Shown here: positions 23,431 through 32,622 of the stretch, piece by piece
Position numbering within the stretch: the stretch's first letter is position 1
Layout: the number at the start of each line of letters is the position of its first letter
From: Lutibacter agarilyticus
GTDB lineage: Bacteria > Bacteroidota > Bacteroidia > Flavobacteriales > Flavobacteriaceae
Reading direction: 5' to 3'
Length of the DNA: 64,000 nucleotides
NCBI RefSeq assembly: GCF_900188235.1
Contig: NZ_FZNT01000001.1
Location: forward strand, 1-64,000
Position numbers and translations under genes: made by a program
Notes under the pieces: generated by a model
What the model was told of the DNA's origin: nothing
The model's database searches: none
The model's input: the letters and a program-made list of their open reading frames with translations, nothing else

Positions 23431-24219
23431 CTAATAAGGAACAATTTCGATTTCAAAAGTATCTATACCATTAGAACTATTAAACAGCTCTTTTGAAAGC
23501 ATTTCACCACCCGTATATGGGTAAGCAGTAATAGGCTCAATACACAACATATTAGTAGCTGGAGTCCACAACATAAAATTATGGAAACCTTTTGTTTTAA
23601 TGTTTAAGTTGAGTCCTGTTTTTTTAATTAATGAAACTTCAGAAGTATTTAAAACCGGATAGGCAGTATCACCACCTTTTTGAATTTCAGGAATGCTAAT
23701 TTCCTGGTTGTGAGTAGTTACAAGTTCGTCTGAATGACCGTTCAACATAAAAGCTGGATGATAACCTAACATAAAAGGCATTCCTTTTTCAGCAATAATT
23801 TCAAAAGTAATTTTTAATGACTCATTGGTTAATTCAATAATTTTTTTGAACGTAAAACTGTACGGCCATGATACTAACCGAATAGGAGATTTGTCAGGGA
23901 ATTTTGAATTTTCAATTGCGGTATATGCGGCATATTTCTTTTTGAAAACACAAGTGTTTTTTGTTTGGTTTTCGATTGAATATTCGAGCTCCCTTAAGAG
24001 TCCGTGTTGATCTTGATTGTAATTTCCTTTAGGTGTTGAAACCAAAAATTTATTAGCATCAGTAGGGCCAATAATAGGAAACATTTCGGTATCCGAATTA
24101 CGCCAACCCGGATTTCCTTTTTGATGAATCAACTCTTCGTTGTTTTTTAAGTAACTTATTAACTCCCCTTTGTCAAGTGTTACAACTGAATTTTTATCTT
24201 CGCTAATTAAAATCATCAT
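23431..24219 (-). CDS. Aldose 1-epimerase family protein
   Basis: 262 aa, GalM/LacX-like. It probably interconverts alpha and beta anomers of a free or phosphorylated aldose. Conserved features are PIIGPTDANKF, His72 in QDQHGLLRE, catalytic-type His154 in LGYHPAFML, and Glu in MLCIEPITAYPYTGGEM. There is no signal peptide, so it is cytoplasmic. It is followed upstream on the same strand by the DPP IV gene, with a dispersed repeat in the 74-base gap, so co-transcription is uncertain. Confidence 0.85.
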   Translation of the reverse strand: MMILISEDKNSVVTLDKGELISYLKNNEELIHQKGNPGWRNSDTEMFPIIGPTDANKFLVSTPKGNYNQDQHGLLRELEYSIENQTKNTCVFKKKYAAYTAIENSKFPDKSPIRLVSWPYSFTFKKIIELTNESLKITFEIIAEKGMPFMLGYHPAFMLNGHSDELVTTHNQEISIPEIQKGGDTAYPVLNTSEVSLIKKTGLNLNIKTKGFHNFMLWTPATNMLCIEPITAYPYTGGEMLSKELFNSSNGIDTFEIEIVPY

Positions 24220-24254
24220 ACTGAATTTATTTATAACTGATCTATTTTAAACCT

Positions 24255-24284
24255 ATGTCATGCTGAACTTGGTTCAGAATGACG
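24255..24284. repeat. Dispersed TCATGCTGAAC...GTTCAGAATGACG palindrome
   Basis: GTCATGCTGAACTTGGTTCA plus GAATGACG, an imperfect palindrome sitting in the short gap between two same-strand genes. It matches half-copies at 5851, 8678 and 8769 and the paired copies at 34036-34117. Confidence 0.7.
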
Positions 24285-24293
24285 CAGTATCTA

Positions 24294-26420
24294 CTACTTA
24301 TTATTTTCAATAATATAATCTAACATTTTTTTAACTAAATGTGCTCTGTCTACTCCACGAACATTGTGTTCGTGCATTGGGTAGGTAAAAAAGTCGATTT
24401 GAACTTTTTGTTTTACAGCTTCTTGCAATAAAGTCATACTGTGTTGAGGTACTACAACAGGATCAACACTTCCGTGAATGATCAACATTTTACCATCTAA
24501 ATTTTTAATATAGTTGGCTACTTTTGTTTTTTCATATCCTTCAGGGTTTTCCTGTGGAGTATCCATATAACGTTCGCCATACATTACTTCATAATATTTC
24601 CAATCAATTACTGGTCCACCGGCAACAGCAGTCGTAAAAACACCCGGATTACGAAGCATTAAACTAGTTGTCATAAAACCTCCATAGCTCCATCCGTTTA
24701 CGGCAATTCTGTTTGCATCCACATAATTTAGAGATTTTAAATAATCTACTCCAGTTAATTGGTCTTCAATTTCTAAATCTCCTAAATTTCTATGAATAGC
24801 ACTTTCAAAGGCAAAACCTCTATTGGCAGAACCCCTGTTGTCTAATGTAAATACAATATAATTTTCTTTTGAAGCAAAAGCAGGCATCCATAAACTTGAA
24901 CCACCTAACCACGAATTGGTAACCAATTGTGCGTGCGGACCTCCATATACATAAACTAACACAGGATATTTTTTTGAAGCATCAAAATTAGCTGGTTTTG
25001 TAATTTTTGCATACAAATCTGTACCATCAGCCGCTTTCAAAGTTAAAAACTCGGTAGTTCCTAAAGCAAAATCTTTTAAAGGATTTTCAGCTTTGTGAAT
25101 TGAAGTTGATTTTAATTTTTTAGTAGCAACAACTTCTATATTTTTTGGAATGGATAAACTACTATAACCATCAATTAGGTAGTTTCCTTCAGAACTTAAT
25201 AAGGTATTATGTGTTCCACTAGTTGTTGTTAGTTGCGTAAATTTTCCGCTTTTTAAATTTACTTTAAACGTATGAGATTCACGAGCATCTGTTCCTGTAC
25301 CAGTAATAAAAACTTCTTTTCCATTTGCCGAAAAACCTAAAATTCCGGTAACAACCCATTTAAAGTTGGTTAGTTGTTTTACCAATTCACCTTCAGTAGT
25401 GTATTCATATATATTCATAAAACCATCACGTTCACTTAACCATAAAAAGTTACTGTTACTTTTTGGTAAAAATACCGCAGCAAATTCTGGCTCTGTCCAC
25501 TTTTCATTGGTTTCTTCAAATAAGGTATTTAAAAATTCGCCATTTTTTGCATTGTATCTATTGTACCAAACATGATTTTGACCTCTATTTACTTCTGCAA
25601 CCAACACGTATTTTTCATCAGGTGTCCAAGATAAATTGGTTAAATAATGCTCATCTGAAGTATCAATAGTTAGGTAAACTGTTTTATTTTTCTTTACATT
25701 ATAAATTCCAATCTTCGCTTTTTCACTTCCTTGTCCGGCCATTGGGTATTTAATATTCTTTAGCGTAGCAGGGTAGGTGTTAATGTCAACCAAAGGATAA
25801 TCGGTAACATTGCTTTCATCTTTTTGATAAAAGGCTAGATAATTACCTTCCGGACTCCAAAAAGTACCTTTTACAATTCCAAATTCACTACGGTGAATTG
25901 CTTGTCCGGAAACTATGTTTTTGTCTTTATGTTTGGTAACCTCAATTCTTGGATTTGTTGAAGTTCCAATATATAAGTTATTGTCTAGCGTATAAGCTAT
26001 TGCTTTCGCTTGGTTATTGTATTCAGTGTTTTTTGCATGTTGATCAAATGAAACCAAACGTACCTTTTCATTGGTTTTGTAATTGTAAGTTTCAATTTGA
26101 TTGCCAGTTCTAAAAACCAATGTTTCACTTGAAATTTCCATAATTCGAGGAAATCTTTTCAATGTTGAATAAGTATTTTTAAGTTGGTCTAAAGTTAATT
26201 TAGAAGTAACTTTATTGGTTTTTGCATCTGTAAAAATAAGTTCATTATCTTTTTGATGCACATAGGTATTTGTGTTTTTCACCCAATGTAAATTAGTTAA
26301 AGATGAAGGATATAAACCTTTGTAATAGCCTAAAACAGCATCTTCAATACTTAATTCTTTTTGTTGAGCATATCCTAAAAAGAACGTACAAATAAATAGG
26401 AGTGATATTATTTTTTTCAT
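24294..26420 (-). CDS. S9 family prolyl oligopeptidase / dipeptidyl peptidase IV
   Basis: Exported serine peptidase (signal peptide MKKIISLLFICTFFLGYAQ) that removes X-Pro or X-Ala dipeptides. An N-terminal eight-bladed propeller (DPPIV_N, residues about 60-430) is followed by the alpha/beta-hydrolase domain. Ser578 lies in GWSYGGFMT, Asp653 in HGSVDPVV, and the likely catalytic His685 in MHEHNVRG. The length of 708 aa is normal for the family. It probably serves periplasmic peptide use. Confidence 0.92.
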   Translation of the reverse strand: MKKIISLLFICTFFLGYAQQKELSIEDAVLGYYKGLYPSSLTNLHWVKNTNTYVHQKDNELIFTDAKTNKVTSKLTLDQLKNTYSTLKRFPRIMEISSETLVFRTGNQIETYNYKTNEKVRLVSFDQHAKNTEYNNQAKAIAYTLDNNLYIGTSTNPRIEVTKHKDKNIVSGQAIHRSEFGIVKGTFWSPEGNYLAFYQKDESNVTDYPLVDINTYPATLKNIKYPMAGQGSEKAKIGIYNVKKNKTVYLTIDTSDEHYLTNLSWTPDEKYVLVAEVNRGQNHVWYNRYNAKNGEFLNTLFEETNEKWTEPEFAAVFLPKSNSNFLWLSERDGFMNIYEYTTEGELVKQLTNFKWVVTGILGFSANGKEVFITGTGTDARESHTFKVNLKSGKFTQLTTTSGTHNTLLSSEGNYLIDGYSSLSIPKNIEVVATKKLKSTSIHKAENPLKDFALGTTEFLTLKAADGTDLYAKITKPANFDASKKYPVLVYVYGGPHAQLVTNSWLGGSSLWMPAFASKENYIVFTLDNRGSANRGFAFESAIHRNLGDLEIEDQLTGVDYLKSLNYVDANRIAVNGWSYGGFMTTSLMLRNPGVFTTAVAGGPVIDWKYYEVMYGERYMDTPQENPEGYEKTKVANYIKNLDGKMLIIHGSVDPVVVPQHSMTLLQEAVKQKVQIDFFTYPMHEHNVRGVDRAHLVKKMLDYIIENNK

Positions 26421-26474
26421 GTGTTGAATAGTTTTTTTTAAAATGAAATATTGTTATGTAAAATAATTTTTTAG

Positions 26475-27485
26475 TTAAAATTGAAGTCGTGCCATAATTG
26501 GAAAATGATCCGAATATTTTACATTGTATGTTTTAAAATTGTTAATCTGAATGGCTTCATCAGGTAAAATAAAATCGATTCGAAAAGGGAAAGGAAAATC
26601 GAAGGTATTTCCAAAACCTTCACCGGCCTCTTCAAAAGCATCTTTTTTACCATTTTTTAGCTTTTTATAAGCCCAAGAAAAAGCGGTATTGTTAAAATCG
26701 CCACAAATAATAGATTTGTGCTTTAAATCTTCTTGACTCTTAACAATTAATGCTATTTGTTTTTCTTGAGTTGTAAAAGCTTTTTCTATTCTGATTTTTA
26801 AATTTTCAGAATTTTCTTTTGAAATTTCTTCCTGTTTTGGAATTATCCTTAAAGTTTCTAAATGTACATTGTACACTCTCAACGTATCTTTACCCTTCAA
26901 AACATCAATAAAAATGGCATTGTTAAATGTGTTTTCAAAATCTAAAGAACCATTTTTTATAATTTTATATTTAGAGAAAATAGCTTGTCCAAAATGATTT
27001 TCGTCTTTAGCGGTTTTCACATACTTATAAGGAAATTTGAAGCCTAATTTTTTAGAAGAATGAAATTCTTGAATGCATAAAACATCAGGATCCTTAGCAT
27101 TTATAAAGTCAAATATATTTTCATCAATATTTTTAGCATCAATCCAATTGTATAAGTTAAACATTCGAACATTATAACTCATTACTTTTACATCATTGGC
27201 TAACAATACTTTTTTTTCGTTTAGGCTGTAGAAGGATGAAACGTACTGAAAACCAATTAATAATGTTAGGATTGAAAGTGCTACTTGTTTTTTAAGACGA
27301 ATGATCCAGTAGATTATAAAAGTTAAATTGAGTAATATGAAAACAGGAATTAATAAGCTTAGAAACGAGATAAATGGAATTGATTTTGGAGCAATATAAT
27401 AGCTTGAAAATGATATAAGCGTAATAGCTGCCAATAGAGAATTGACAATAAATACGAATTTATCAAAAAGTGATAAGTTTTTCAT
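26475..27485 (-). CDS. Endonuclease/exonuclease/phosphatase family membrane protein
   Basis: Three hydrophobic segments in residues 8-85 are followed by an EEP domain: VMSYNVRMFNLYNW, LCIQEFHSS (metal Glu), ICGDFNNTAF (Asp/Asn pair) and a terminal YSDHFPIMARL (catalytic Asp-His). The 336-aa form with an N-terminal membrane anchor is common in Flavobacteriaceae next to rhomboid genes. The stop of the rhomboid gene upstream is 3 bases from this start, so they form an operon. The phosphodiester substrate is unknown. Confidence 0.85.
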   Translation of the reverse strand: MKNLSLFDKFVFIVNSLLAAITLISFSSYYIAPKSIPFISFLSLLIPVFILLNLTFIIYWIIRLKKQVALSILTLLIGFQYVSSFYSLNEKKVLLANDVKVMSYNVRMFNLYNWIDAKNIDENIFDFINAKDPDVLCIQEFHSSKKLGFKFPYKYVKTAKDENHFGQAIFSKYKIIKNGSLDFENTFNNAIFIDVLKGKDTLRVYNVHLETLRIIPKQEEISKENSENLKIRIEKAFTTQEKQIALIVKSQEDLKHKSIICGDFNNTAFSWAYKKLKNGKKDAFEEAGEGFGNTFDFPFPFRIDFILPDEAIQINNFKTYNVKYSDHFPIMARLQF

Positions 27486-27488
27486 AGC

Positions 27489-28322
27489 TTACTTTTTTCC
27501 AACTCTAAATAAAAAATCTTTTTCTTCTTGTGTTAAACTTTCGTAGCCCGATTTACTAATTTTATCTAAAATGTCGTCAATTTTACGTTGTTTAGACTTT
27601 TCTACATTGGTTTTGGAAGTGCTACTTTTTGATTTATACACCGTTTTTAAATGTGATTTTTTACTGGGCTTAAACAGGTTTGCAAAATAATCAACAATGG
27701 CTTCAAACCATTTCCCAATATCGTTGCCTTTCTCTAATTGTTTGGCATACACAAAACCAAAAATAGCTCCGCCTAAATGCGCAATAGCTCCGCCTTTATC
27801 AGGAGCAGCCAATTGTAAAATACTTAGTACTACCCAAATGGCAGCCAATACCCATAATTCAACACTGCCAATAAAGCGTAACTGTAAATTATACCTTGGT
27901 ATTTTAGTTGCAATGGCTACAAAAATTGTAGTAACTGCTGCAGATGCTCCAATTAATGGTGCTCCGTACGAATTTGTTACATAGTAATAACTTAAAAACA
28001 CCAAACCTCCAAAAAGTCCGCCTAAAAAGTAAAAATTTAAAAACTGTTTTTTGGTGTAAAAGTCTAAAAATAAATTCCCTACATAATACAAAACTAGTAG
28101 GTTAGATAAAATATGAAATAACCTTTGATGTAAGAAAAAATAAGAAAGTAGTGTCCAAGGTTTGTATATAAATGCTTCAAAAGTTGCAGGTAATGCAAAC
28201 CATTTCACGATAAATATACGAAACAATACCGTAATTAAAAATAACAATACGTTTACGTAAATTATTTTTTCAACTACGTTTGCTTTGTAGTACGCCTGTT
28301 TTATGTCGTTTAAAATAGCCAA
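27489..28322 (-). CDS. Rhomboid family intramembrane serine protease (with C-terminal tail)
   Basis: 277 aa with six predicted membrane helices. The catalytic dyad is Ser127 in LIGASAAVTTIF and His182 in AHLGGAIFGFVY. A cytosolic tail of about 80 residues rich in Lys and Ser ends the protein. It directly abuts a second rhomboid gene (stop and start adjacent), and both are co-transcribed with mutL. Tandem rhomboids of this type are frequent in flavobacteria; substrates are unknown. Confidence 0.88.
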   Translation of the reverse strand: MAILNDIKQAYYKANVVEKIIYVNVLLFLITVLFRIFIVKWFALPATFEAFIYKPWTLLSYFFLHQRLFHILSNLLVLYYVGNLFLDFYTKKQFLNFYFLGGLFGGLVFLSYYYVTNSYGAPLIGASAAVTTIFVAIATKIPRYNLQLRFIGSVELWVLAAIWVVLSILQLAAPDKGGAIAHLGGAIFGFVYAKQLEKGNDIGKWFEAIVDYFANLFKPSKKSHLKTVYKSKSSTSKTNVEKSKQRKIDDILDKISKSGYESLTQEEKDFLFRVGKK

Positions 28323-29057
28323 TTAATTCCAACGTTTAAATTGATTCCTTTTCCAATACCAGGCAATAATAAACCCGATTAAAGCACCTCCAATATGCGC
28401 AAAATGCGCTACATTTCCTATAGAATAACTTGTCATTCCAAAGAATAAATCTCCTAAAATAATGACCGGAATAAAATACTTTGCAGCAATAGGAACCGGG
28501 AAAAATATCAATGCTAATTTTGCGTTTGGATAGGTCATTCCAAAAGCTACTAAAACCCCATAAATAGCACCAGAAGCACCAACTGCAGGAGTGTGATAGG
28601 TTGCAAAGAATTCGCTTAAATCTGATTCAGAAATACTTGTTAGTATCCCAGAGTTATAGCTGCCTGTATCTAAAATATTTTGAATTTCGGTTGGAGACAA
28701 TCCAATACTCACAAGTTGTTCGTAAACCGAGTTAAACTGAAAATAATTTACCAAGGTGTAAATAGCGCCAGCACCTAAACCTGCTGAAAAATAGAAAAAC
28801 AAAAACTTGTTTCTACCCCAAATACGCTCTAAAGGCGTTCCAAAAGCCCAAAGTCCATACATATTAAATAAAATATGGCTAAAACCACCGTGCATAAACA
28901 TATGCGTTAAAAATTGCCAAAAACCAAAGTTTGGATTTTCAGGAAAATACAAGGCAAACATACTTTGCAATCCTAAGTTTGGCATTAATTGAGGTGCTAT
29001 AAAAAATAGTACATTTATAATAATTAAATGTTTTACAGCTTCAGTCATTTGTCCCAT
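28323..29057 (-). CDS. Rhomboid family intramembrane serine protease
   Basis: 244 aa. It has HMFMHGGFSHILFNMYGLW in the L1/TM2 region, catalytic Ser162 in VGASGAIYG and His221 in AHIGGALIGF. It is the better-conserved member of the tandem pair. It lies 21 bases downstream of mutL on the same strand. Confidence 0.92.
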   Translation of the reverse strand: MGQMTEAVKHLIIINVLFFIAPQLMPNLGLQSMFALYFPENPNFGFWQFLTHMFMHGGFSHILFNMYGLWAFGTPLERIWGRNKFLFFYFSAGLGAGAIYTLVNYFQFNSVYEQLVSIGLSPTEIQNILDTGSYNSGILTSISESDLSEFFATYHTPAVGASGAIYGVLVAFGMTYPNAKLALIFFPVPIAAKYFIPVIILGDLFFGMTSYSIGNVAHFAHIGGALIGFIIAWYWKRNQFKRWN

Positions 29058-29078
29058 AATTATATGTTGTTCAAACTA

Positions 29079-30893
29079 TTAATTATTAAATTTTTTATCA
29101 ATTTCTTCAATAGAAACTGTTACAAACGTTGTTTTTCCAAAAGGAGATAAATCGGGTTGTTTACAAATAAACAACTTATTTACAATTTCTTCCTGTTCTT
29201 TTAAATCTAATTTTGTGCCCGTTTTTATCGCTAAACTCTTTGCTAAACTCTTCGCCATTACATCTAATTGACTAAAACTAGCGTCTGGAATATCGTTTTT
29301 AATGTCTTCTAATAGCTGTTCAATAATAATGGTTATTTGGCTTTCAGTAATGGTTACTGGAATTCCCTTCACCACAATTATATCTTCAGCAATTTTATCA
29401 AATAAGAAGCCAACACTTTCAAGGTCTTCTTTAATTTCTTTTATCAAATGAATATCCGATTTATTGAAAGAAATTTCTAAAGGAAACAATAATTGTTGAC
29501 TCATTGCATCTTTAACGGTAATATTCTCTAAAAATTCTTCATATAAAATACGTTGATGCGCTAAATATTGATTGATATAAACAATTCCAGATTTTATAGA
29601 ACTAACAATGTATTTATTGTGAACCTGATAGGTTTTACTTTTTGATTTCTCTTCTGAAAAAAGCGATGAGTGTACCGTTTCAGATTCTACTTCAATTTGC
29701 TGAACATCAATTCCGGTGTATAAACTTTCCCACTGTTGCTGAGGTTCTTTTTTAAAAGGAGCACTCATTGAGTTTTGTGGTTCGTTTTTAAACGGATTAA
29801 AATCAGGATTTACCTGAACTTTTGGTGTTTGTGTAGTTTTTTCCTTAAAATTATAAGGCGTATCAAAAGAAGCACTTCTTTCAAAATCTAACACAGGTGC
29901 CACATTGTATTGTCCTAAACTGTGTTTTACGGTTGAACGTAAAATGGCATACAATGTTTTTTCATCGTCAAACTTTATTTCAGTTTTTGTTGGATGGATA
30001 TTGATATCAATACTTTTTGAAGGAACCGTTAAATACAAAAAATAAGTAGGGTAGTAGCCGCCTGAAAGTAAACTTTCAAAAGCACTTGTTACCGCATGAT
30101 TTAAATAAGCGTTTTTTATAAAACGGTCATTTACAAAAAAGAACTGCTCGCCACGTTTTTTCTTGGCAAATTCAGGTTTTGCAACAAAACCATTGATAAC
30201 AACTACATCAGTTTCTTCTTGAATAGGAACTAATTTTTCGTTGGTTTTTTTTCCGAAGATTGCAACAATACGCTGACGTAAATTACCTGACAGCAAATTA
30301 TAGATTTCATTTTCATTGTGATAAAATGAAAAAGCGATGGATGGATGCGCCAATGCAACACGTTGAAATTCGTTGACAATATGGCGTGTTTCAATACTAT
30401 TCGATTTTAAGAAATTTCTTCTTGCAGGAATGTTATAAAACAAGTTTTTTACTGAAACAGAAGTTCCTTTAGGTGTTGAAACCTTTTCTTGAGAAATGAG
30501 GGCGCTACCTTCAATTTTAATAAAAGTACCAAGTTCATCAGTTTCCTGTTTGGTTTTTAAATCTACGTGAGCAATTGCCGCGATAGATGCCAATGCTTCA
30601 CCTCTAAAACCTTTGGTATTTAAATTAAATAAATCTTCAGCTTTTGTTATTTTTGAAGTTGCATGACGTTCAAAACTAAGTCGCGCATCAGTTTGGCTCA
30701 TTCCAATACCGTTGTCAATTACTTGTACCAATGCTTTTCCAGCATCTTTAACAATCAATTTAATATTGGTGGCTTGTGAATCTATGGCATTTTCAAGTAG
30801 TTCTTTTACTACCGATGCAGGTCGCTGAACAACTTCACCTGCTGCAATTTGATTCGCAACGTGATCAGGAAGTAACTGAATTATATCAGACAT
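29079..30893 (-). CDS. mutL: DNA mismatch repair protein MutL
   Basis: The GHKL ATPase domain is complete: ELLENAIDSQATNI, DNGIGM and GFRGEALASIA. A transducer domain, a low-complexity linker (about 340-415) and a C-terminal dimerisation domain follow. The region equivalent to the endonuclease DQHA(x)2E(x)4E motif reads INQYLAHQRILYEEF, so the usual Asp, His and Glu are not all present, and nicking activity is doubtful. The 604-aa length is normal. Its start overlaps the stop of the small upstream gene by one base. Confidence 0.95.
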   Translation of the reverse strand: MSDIIQLLPDHVANQIAAGEVVQRPASVVKELLENAIDSQATNIKLIVKDAGKALVQVIDNGIGMSQTDARLSFERHATSKITKAEDLFNLNTKGFRGEALASIAAIAHVDLKTKQETDELGTFIKIEGSALISQEKVSTPKGTSVSVKNLFYNIPARRNFLKSNSIETRHIVNEFQRVALAHPSIAFSFYHNENEIYNLLSGNLRQRIVAIFGKKTNEKLVPIQEETDVVVINGFVAKPEFAKKKRGEQFFFVNDRFIKNAYLNHAVTSAFESLLSGGYYPTYFLYLTVPSKSIDINIHPTKTEIKFDDEKTLYAILRSTVKHSLGQYNVAPVLDFERSASFDTPYNFKEKTTQTPKVQVNPDFNPFKNEPQNSMSAPFKKEPQQQWESLYTGIDVQQIEVESETVHSSLFSEEKSKSKTYQVHNKYIVSSIKSGIVYINQYLAHQRILYEEFLENITVKDAMSQQLLFPLEISFNKSDIHLIKEIKEDLESVGFLFDKIAEDIIVVKGIPVTITESQITIIIEQLLEDIKNDIPDASFSQLDVMAKSLAKSLAIKTGTKLDLKEQEEIVNKLFICKQPDLSPFGKTTFVTVSIEEIDKKFNN

Positions 30894-31180
30894 TAGAATA
30901 AGGTATGTATTTCTAAAATGTATGCAACTATACCCACTAAAATAGCAATAATTATTGCCAGTCTTAATGTGGTTGATCTGTCCGCAGCACTTCGTTTATT
31001 TTTAACCCAATCGTTTTTTAAATTATTCTTGGTAAGTCGTATGGTTGGTGTGTTTTCATCAGCTTCATCAGCCTGATGTTCTCGCTTTAATTTTTGCAAA
31101 CGTTCTTTACGCTCGTCATAATAACGAGGTTTGTAATCAAAAACGTAATGCGAACGCGGTTTAAATAATTTACCAAACAT
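30893..31180 (-). CDS. Small conserved membrane protein between ribH and mutL
   Basis: 95 aa from the Met in MFGKLFKPRSHYVFDYKPRY; a start nine codons upstream is possible but lacks support. A basic N-terminal half (KERLQKLKREH) is followed by one C-terminal TM helix (LRLAIIIAILVGIVAYILEI). It is a conserved flavobacterial gene in this position, sometimes mislabelled riboflavin synthase because of its neighbour. Function is unknown. It overlaps the mutL start by one base, implying translational coupling. Confidence 0.75.
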   Translation of the reverse strand: MFGKLFKPRSHYVFDYKPRYYDERKERLQKLKREHQADEADENTPTIRLTKNNLKNDWVKNKRSAADRSTTLRLAIIIAILVGIVAYILEIHTLF

Positions 31181-31256
31181 AAATTTATAGTATACTGTAA
31201 AACCCAAAAATACAGAATAATTGAGTTGTGGTCAAGTTTTAAAGAAAAGAAGCGTG

Positions 31257-31736
31257 TTAAAACTCTCTTAAAGCTGCCATTTTTATGGCTGCAATGGCAC
31301 ACTCAACACCTTTATTTCCGTGAGTTCCACCAGAGCGATCTAAAGATTGTTGCTTTGTATTATCAGTTAATACGCAAAAAATAACAGGCACATCGTATTT
31401 AATATTTAAATCTTTAATGCCTTGTGTAACACCGTCGCAAACAAAATCAAAATGTTTTGTTTCTCCTTGAATTACGTTTCCAACCGCTATAATAGCATCA
31501 AGTTGTTGCGTTTCAATCATTTTTTTACAGCCGTAAATTAATTCAAAGCTGCCAGGAACATCCCAACGAATAATATGTTCTTTTAGAGCGCCATTTTCTA
31601 AAAATGCTTGTTCTGCTCCTAAGTATAAATTTTCTGTAATTTCAGGATTCCATTCTGAAACAACAATCCCAAACCGATATTTCTTCGCGTTTGGGATTGT
31701 TGCTTTATCGTAATAAGATAAATCTGTTGTAGCCAT
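31257..31736 (-). CDS. ribH: 6,7-dimethyl-8-ribityllumazine synthase
   Basis: Catalyses the penultimate step of riboflavin synthesis by condensing 5-amino-6-ribitylaminouracil with 3,4-dihydroxy-2-butanone 4-phosphate. Signatures: VSEWNPEIT (Trp-Asn substrate contact), VPGSFEL at 60-66, and GNVIQGETKHFDFVC with catalytic His95. The length of 159 aa is standard for the subunit of the icosahedral or pentameric enzyme. It starts 9 bases after the TPR gene stop. Confidence 0.96.
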   Translation of the reverse strand: MATTDLSYYDKATIPNAKKYRFGIVVSEWNPEITENLYLGAEQAFLENGALKEHIIRWDVPGSFELIYGCKKMIETQQLDAIIAVGNVIQGETKHFDFVCDGVTQGIKDLNIKYDVPVIFCVLTDNTKQQSLDRSGGTHGNKGVECAIAAIKMAALREF

Positions 31737-31745
31737 TATTGCTTT

Positions 31746-32510
31746 TTATTTTGAAGCAAATTTTGCTTTGTTGATGTAAATATCTATGTTTTTAGCTTCG
31801 TTAGAAGTTGGATAATTAGTTTTGATTTTAGTGAAAGCATCTAAAGCTGTAGCATACTTTTCTAAAGTCATAGCTATATTTCCTGCTTTAAACAAATACA
31901 AAGGGCTAGAGAAATTATTATCTCTTAATGAAGCTGCTTTTAAGTAAAAGTCTAAAGCATCATCTAATTGGTTAATATCTGCAAAAGCATCACCAATAGC
32001 TCCTTTAGCAACAGGACCTAATAATTCGTCTTCCGAAGAGAAACTTTCTAAATATTCAATAGCTTCTTGGTAATTTTTTAATTTTAAGTAAGAAATACCC
32101 GCATAATAATTTGCTAAGTTTCCAGCTTTAGTTCCGCTGTAGTTTGAAGCAATATCAATAAAACCATATTTTCCGTCAGCACCTTCTAAAGCAAGTGTGT
32201 ATAATGAATCAGCAGCTACAGAGTTTGTTGAAGCGTCTTCAAAGTAAGCTTTTGGAAAAGCCAATTCATCAGCAGCTTCTTTTTCATTTGGTGCTTGAAC
32301 GTATTTTTGATAAGCTAAATACCCTAAAATTACAATAACAATTGCCGCTAATAATCCAAAAATAGGTTTTTGGTTCTTAATGATAAATTGCTCAGATTTT
32401 GAAGCAGTTTCATCTAAAGTGTTAAACACTTCAGCAGTTGTTGATTCTTCTTCAATTTTTGAAGTTTGATTTTTTTTAGGTTTGCTACCTGTCTTTTTAT
32501 ATGTTGCCAT
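31746..32510 (-). CDS. Membrane-anchored tetratricopeptide repeat protein
   Basis: 254 aa with a basic N-terminal cytoplasmic segment, one TM helix (about 47-66, FGLLAAIVIVILGYLAYQKY) and TPR-like repeats to the end (GNLANYYAGISYLKLKNYQE, ALDFYLKAASLR). The layout is similar to YfgM/BamD-type scaffold proteins. It is the first gene of the ribH-mutL operon. A perfect -7 element TATTTTTG lies on the minus strand at 32532-32539, upstream of its start. Partners are unknown. Confidence 0.8.
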   Translation of the reverse strand: MATYKKTGSKPKKNQTSKIEEESTTAEVFNTLDETASKSEQFIIKNQKPIFGLLAAIVIVILGYLAYQKYVQAPNEKEAADELAFPKAYFEDASTNSVAADSLYTLALEGADGKYGFIDIASNYSGTKAGNLANYYAGISYLKLKNYQEAIEYLESFSSEDELLGPVAKGAIGDAFADINQLDDALDFYLKAASLRDNNFSSPLYLFKAGNIAMTLEKYATALDAFTKIKTNYPTSNEAKNIDIYINKAKFASK

Positions 32511-32622
32511 TGATTGTTAAATTTGTAGGCGCAAAAATAGAATTTTTAATTGGAAAGTAAAAATGCAATTGTGCCTAAATTTTCATTTATTTTGAATAAT
32601 TTTACTCTTTGAAAAAACACAC

